Positions 29,408-34,336 of a DNA stretch of 34,336 nt are shown here, piece by piece. The number at the start of each line of letters is the position of its first letter. The stretch's first letter is position 1. The position numbers and the translations under genes were made by a program. This DNA comes from Thermodesulfobacteriales bacterium (GTDB lineage: Bacteria > Desulfobacterota > Thermodesulfobacteria > Thermodesulfobacteriales > Thermodesulfatatoraceae), in NCBI GenBank assembly GCA_026986115.1, contig JALSPG010000091.1:1-34336 (forward strand), written 5' to 3'. The notes beneath the pieces were generated by a model. It did no database searches. It was not told the DNA's origin and worked only from the letters and a program-made list of their open reading frames with translations.

Positions 29408-29848
29408 TCAACCTTCGCTAATTCTATAAAAAGAGATATCATAATTTGAACCCCAATTAGAAGATACATTAATTATAATAAGCTTGAAAGGATTCGAATT
29501 ATCAGAAATAATATTACAACTTACATAATATATATCGTTGTCAATAATCACCAGTCCATTCTCCTCGGAACAAGCAGCCTCTAACTCATCATAACTAACA
29601 GAAGCTAGTTTCTCTATAACACTTGTAGCCAGCTCTACTTTCCTGGAAAGGATTAAACCTTGACGAGAAGAAAAAAAACTCGCAATATTAAGTTTTAAAA
29701 CACCCACAACACTTACACTCAAAATCGATATAGCTATCAAGATTTCCAGCAGTGAAAAAGCACTGTTTTGGGAATTGGAAAATTTAAAATCTAAAAATTT
29801 CCTTAATTTTTTTAACTTTTTGTTTTTATTATTTGATGAATTTACCAT
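29408..29848 (-). CDS. PilV-like type IV minor pilin
   Basis: Prepilin N-terminus SAFSLLEILIAISILSVSVVGVLKLN; cluster position. Confidence 0.78.
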   Translation of the reverse strand: MVNSSNNKNKKLKKLRKFLDFKFSNSQNSAFSLLEILIAISILSVSVVGVLKLNIASFFSSRQGLILSRKVELATSVIEKLASVSYDELEAACSEENGLVIIDNDIYYVSCNIISDNSNPFKLIIINVSSNWGSNYDISFYRISEG

Positions 29849-29932
29849 AATAGTTACTCAAAAAAGATTCAATTTTTTGCAACTTTCCATAAAATCGTTT
29901 ATTCGCAAAAATTAATTATACAGAACAATTAT

Positions 29933-30538
29933 TTACTGAATCGTTCTATTTCTTATCCCAACTCTAAAATTAAAAGGTAAAGATAAAACAACATTAGTTT
30001 TAGATTTTTGGCTCATCTGAATGGTACCACTAATATCAATATAAACAATATTTTCAACTTGATTAGTAGGCAAATTTTCTTTATCAAAGAAAGAAAAACC
30101 AAAAGACGTAAGATCTATGCCAAGATCTCCAGAAGAAAGTCCACCGAGAAAAGATTCACATGAAGAATTATAACTCGATTTTCGACAAATATTAGAACCA
30201 TCATAATGATATGTTATCTGTTCTTCAGGCCCATCACAACAACCATCGCCATCAAGATCTCTAGAAAATGAAAATTCTGTCTCGGTAGCGGTAATTATAT
30301 CATCGCAATTTATCGCACAGGAGTCATCTTTACCATTAGGAAAAGAGCCGGCAAGCCTTATATCTCGGCACATAATTTCCATAAAAGCACGCATTTCTTC
30401 CTGAAGAAGAGAAGTCAATTGTAATTGGTCAGAAGTTGTCGCCGAGCTCTTTAAAATAAAAAAGAAAGCTCCCCCAAGAAAACTTATAATAGCTATAGCA
30501 ACTAATAACTCTACCAGAGAAACACCTCTAACATTCAT
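29933..30538 (-). CDS. PilW-like type IV minor pilin
   Basis: MNVRGVSLVELLVAIAIISFLGGAFFFILKSS class III signal; RDIRLAG and RDLDGDGCCDGPEEQITYH typical of PilW-like proteins. Confidence 0.82.
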   Translation of the reverse strand: MNVRGVSLVELLVAIAIISFLGGAFFFILKSSATTSDQLQLTSLLQEEMRAFMEIMCRDIRLAGSFPNGKDDSCAINCDDIITATETEFSFSRDLDGDGCCDGPEEQITYHYDGSNICRKSSYNSSCESFLGGLSSGDLGIDLTSFGFSFFDKENLPTNQVENIVYIDISGTIQMSQKSKTNVVLSLPFNFRVGIRNRTIQ

Positions 30539-31016
30539 TGATACGAACCCGTCCTGTCCGATTATAAATTACCGCTAAACATTTAGCCGTCTTACTATGG
30601 ATAAGAGTTATAGTATCGGCACCAAAACCACCACTCGGATTTTTAGGAAGTCCCCTTTCAAAATAAACACGGTTGTTTAAAGTAATACTTATGCTATTAT
30701 CAATAGAAAAAGATTGTATTATTCTTTCAGTAGCATCACATAAGCCATTCATATCTCGATCATAGCAAAGTTTAATTTCCGAGAGATTAGAAAAATCCAA
30801 AGCCACGGGACCCTCTTTAAGAGATATAGTTTTGGCAGCCAGCAAAGCGGAAGCCACAGTTCTTGCAGCTCCTTTAAGATCAAGATTGTATTTCACTTTC
30901 ATCAATCTCGGAATGGAAATCAGAACAAGAAAAGATATAATCCCTATTATTACTATCAACTCTACCAATGAAATACCTATTATCTTTTTAAAATGATCTT
31001 TAATTAAAAAAGTCAT
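30528..31016 (-). CDS. FimT/GspH-like minor pilin
   Basis: IIGISLVELIVIIGIISFLVLISIPRLMKVKYNLDLKGAARTVASALLAAKTISLKEG; C-terminal NRTGRVRI typical of GspH/FimT. Confidence 0.82.
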   Translation of the reverse strand: MTFLIKDHFKKIIGISLVELIVIIGIISFLVLISIPRLMKVKYNLDLKGAARTVASALLAAKTISLKEGPVALDFSNLSEIKLCYDRDMNGLCDATERIIQSFSIDNSISITLNNRVYFERGLPKNPSGGFGADTITLIHSKTAKCLAVIYNRTGRVRINEC

Positions 31017-31033
31017 ATCTCCATTTAATAAAC

Positions 31034-31059
31034 TCAGGAGGGGATTGCTCCCCCCCTGA
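31034..31059. terminator. Hairpin between pilA and the minor pilin genes (attenuator or 3'-end stabiliser candidate)
   Basis: tcaggagggg-attgct-ccccccctga: 10-bp GC-rich stem, one mismatch, located between the pilA stop (31070) and the FimT start (31016). Confidence 0.5.
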
Positions 31060-31069
31060 AATTTAAGTA

Positions 31070-31441
31070 CTAACTAGCTTCACAACTGACAACATTATTA
31101 TCAATATTACAGGATACACTAATGCCCTTTACTGTAATAGAATCACAACCAGAAATAGAACCATCATTTTCATTTAAATTTAGATTACAGGTCTGATCAC
31201 CAACATTACAAGTCCATGAAGTTGTACCGTCATCAGCATAGGCGGCTACCAGTTCACTCATACAGGAAGAGATGGCTCCTTCGGCAGCAGCAGCAGCAGA
31301 CTTTTTCTTGTATTTGGCATACTGCGGTATGGCAACTGCCGCCAAAATGCCGATAATGGCCACGACTATCAAAAGTTCAACCAGTGTAAAACCTTTACGT
31401 CGATTCCTCTTTTTCGATTCTTTCTTACCTTTATACATCAT
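31070..31441 (-). CDS. pilA: Major type IVa pilin (PilA-like)
   Basis: [42 protein letters not shown]; mature protein about 106 aa. Confidence 0.9.
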   Translation of the reverse strand: MMYKGKKESKKRNRRKGFTLVELLIVVAIIGILAAVAIPQYAKYKKKSAAAAAEGAISSCMSELVAAYADDGTTSWTCNVGDQTCNLNLNENDGSISGCDSITVKGISVSCNIDNNVVSCEAS

Positions 31442-31481
31442 TTAACCTCCTATTAGTTTTTTATCTGCTTGATTTTATTTC

Positions 31482-31497
31482 CGAGGTGGCCACCTCG
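31482..31497. repeat. 16-nt perfect palindrome in the pilA 5'UTR
   Basis: cgaggtggccacctcg. Confidence 0.8.
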
Positions 31498-31517
31498 TTT
31501 TCTATCTATAGTTTATT

Positions 31518-31532
31518 GCAACCTTCATGCCA
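31518..31532 (-). promoter_or_regulatory. Sigma-54-type (-24/-12) promoter upstream of pilA
   Basis: Minus strand TGGCAT-GAAGG-TTGC, matching TGGCAC-N5-TTGC at 5 of 6 plus 4 of 4 positions; predicted TSS about 65 nt before the pilA ATG. Confidence 0.75.
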
Positions 31533-31597
31533 GAGCTCGAAAACCTTTTCTCCGCTAGAAATGCTATCGGTAAAGGAGGACGAAGAGTTAAAAAAGG

Positions 31598-31649
31598 GCT
31601 TTTGGATTGCCAAATTTTGTCAATGATTGACAAAATTTGGCTTAAAAGC
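31598..31649 (-). terminator. Extended Rho-independent-terminator-like hairpin upstream of pilA
   Basis: Perfect 15-bp stem GCCAAATTTTGTCAA-TGA-TTGACAAAATTTGGC (31609-31641) plus outer GCTTTT/AAAAGC; on the minus strand followed by ccctttttt. Confidence 0.65.
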
Positions 31650-31982
31650 GAAAGAAGGTCTTTTTGTTGTTCTTAAGCTCTACTAAGCAGAACAAAAGAG
31701 AGCTCCTATTTCATAATAAAAGAGACCTTTACAAAAGATCTTTTAGGACCTGTTTTTTTGTTCAAAAAAAGCGAATTCTCCTCTTTAAACTTTGTACTTC
31801 TTATCTTGGAAGTAAGTTTGGATTGTTTTTAAGTATGTAATTTAAGTATGTTAATAATGAAGGCCTTTATTCTATAGGCGATCGAACTCTAACTGAACAA
31901 AAAAGCCTCCCACAGCTTTATCTCTTCGACAACCCCAGACAGTTAAGTTCTGAAGCCATAAATCCTGGTTTTTTAAAAAACA

Positions 31983-32659
31983 TTAGATATAAGGAAAGAT
32001 ATAAGGAAGGGGATCTTTGATCCCGGCTTCTCGAAAACCTTTAAGGCGCAAGAGACATGATTCACAACGTCCACAAGCTATATCTTCGCGCTGATAACAA
32101 GACCAAGTAAGGTGAAAGGGAGCTCCGAGTTTAGCTCCTAGTTTTACAATTTCGGCTTTGGTGAGATTAATAAGAGGGGTTTCAATACGAAGATCTGTTT
32201 CAGGACGTGTTCCTTCGGCGATTACCCGGTTGAAAGCCTCAAAGAAAGAGGCTCGACAATCAGGGTAACCAGAAAAATCTACCTGACTGGCCCCGATAAA
32301 TATCTTTTTAGCCCCTAGTACTTCCCCCCAGGAGACAGCGATGGCCAGGAAATGGGCATTTCGAAAAGGTACGTAAGTGATTGGTATTTGATCAGTTGAG
32401 ATCTCCCCTTCTGGCACCTTGATTTTTTCGTCTGTAAGGGCTGAACCACCAATCTGTTTAAGAGCCGGGACGTCTGTTACGAGTCGATACTTTACCTGGT
32501 AAAAATTGGCTATTTCGTGAAAGGCCTTGAGCTCCCGGTTTTGGGTACGTTGTCCATAATTTACATGCAAGAAGGCAAGCTCAAACTCTTGGGCGGCTAC
32601 AGCTGCGGCTACACAAGAATCAAGCCCACCGCTGACCAGACAGATAGCAAGGGGTTTCA

Positions 32660-32660
<1 letters not shown>
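31983..32660 (-). CDS. queC: 7-cyano-7-deazaguanine synthase QueC
   Basis: CLVSGGLDSCVAAAVAA PP-loop; HVNYGQRTQNRELKAF; SCYQREDIACGRCESCLLRLKGF zinc site. Start placed at MKPLAICL. Confidence 0.95.
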
Positions 32661-33928
<1,268 letters not shown>

Positions 33929-33986
33929 TTAGTTCGTTTAAGAAACCCCTCTTCTACCCGTCAATATTTAACTTAAAGAATATTTG

Positions 33987-34336
33987 CTAAAGACCAGCCA
34001 GCTCTTTAATTTTATCGACCATATCGAGTTTTTCCCACGTAAATTCCGGTTCTAGACGTCCAAAATGACCATAAGCAGCGGTCTTTCGATAGATGGGGCG
34101 CCTCATATCGAGATATTCAATCATGTGACGCGGACGAAAATCAAAGAGTTCTTTGATTATTTCTACAATCCTTTCAAGAGGAATGTTATTGGTACCGTTC
34201 GTATTAACGTTGATAGCAATTGGTTCTGGCACCCCGATAGCATAGGCTACTTGGACTTCAAGTTCCCGGGCTACTCCGGCAGCAACCATATTTTTGGCCA
34301 CGTAACGGGCGTAATAAGAAGGGGTACGATCGACTT
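33987..34336 (-). CDS. metK: S-adenosylmethionine synthetase, C-terminal part, truncated by window edge
   Basis: Frame open to the edge (VDRTPSYYARYVAKNMVAAGVARELEVQVAYAIGVPEPIAINVNTNGT...TAAYGHFGR). Confidence 0.95.
   Translation of the reverse strand, partial: VDRTPSYYARYVAKNMVAAGVARELEVQVAYAIGVPEPIAINVNTNGTNNIPLERIVEIIKELFDFRPRHMIEYLDMRRPIYRKTAAYGHFGRLEPEFTWEKLDMVDKIKELAGL

Noticed and set aside
31441-31520. c-di-GMP/cGAMP (GEMM) riboswitch in the pilA leader
   Set aside because: Leader of about 65 nt is too short and lacks the GEMM core; only the palindrome is present.
31700-31790. Small ORF on the minus strand (LNKKTGPKRSFVKVSFIMK) in the queC-pilA gap
   Set aside because: 19 codons with TTG start and no homology recognised; cannot be distinguished from chance.

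Overview
This window is a gene-dense bacterial chromosome segment, almost entirely on the minus strand. Gene content suggests a thermophilic Desulfobacterota/Thermodesulfobacteria-like organism, but that placement is inference only. Blocks from left to right: (1) PilZ-domain protein (edge-truncated), motB, motA; (2) carB, a PpiD/SurA-type chaperone, ispD, nfi, mpl; (3) a copper module (CopA with two HMA domains, CopZ, a His/Met/Cys-rich exported protein) led by a small c-type-cytochrome-like gene; (4) a plus-strand dus; (5) an expanded nusA operon, tRNA-Gly(CCC)-rimP-nusA-ylxR-infB-ylxP-rbfA-nrnA-truB-rpsO-pnp; (6) a type IV pilus cluster, pilA-fimT/gspH-pilW-pilV-pilX-pilY1 plus a small exported protein, with a sigma-54-like promoter before pilA; (7) queC, ahcY and truncated metK. 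The most unusual observation is the unannotated cytochrome-like gene at 13785-14040(-). Its heme motif reads C-H-Q-[UGA]-H, so the in-frame UGA sits exactly where the second heme-binding Cys of CxxCH should be. This is either a selenocysteine candidate (CxxUH) or a pseudogene. An apparent +1 frameshift in its signal peptide favours the pseudogene reading and must be resolved. Second is a PilY1-like pilus protein with a CANCH heme-type motif next to a run of DxDxDG calcium-type loops; similar loops occur in two minor pilins. No CRISPR array, transposase or phage genes were recognised.
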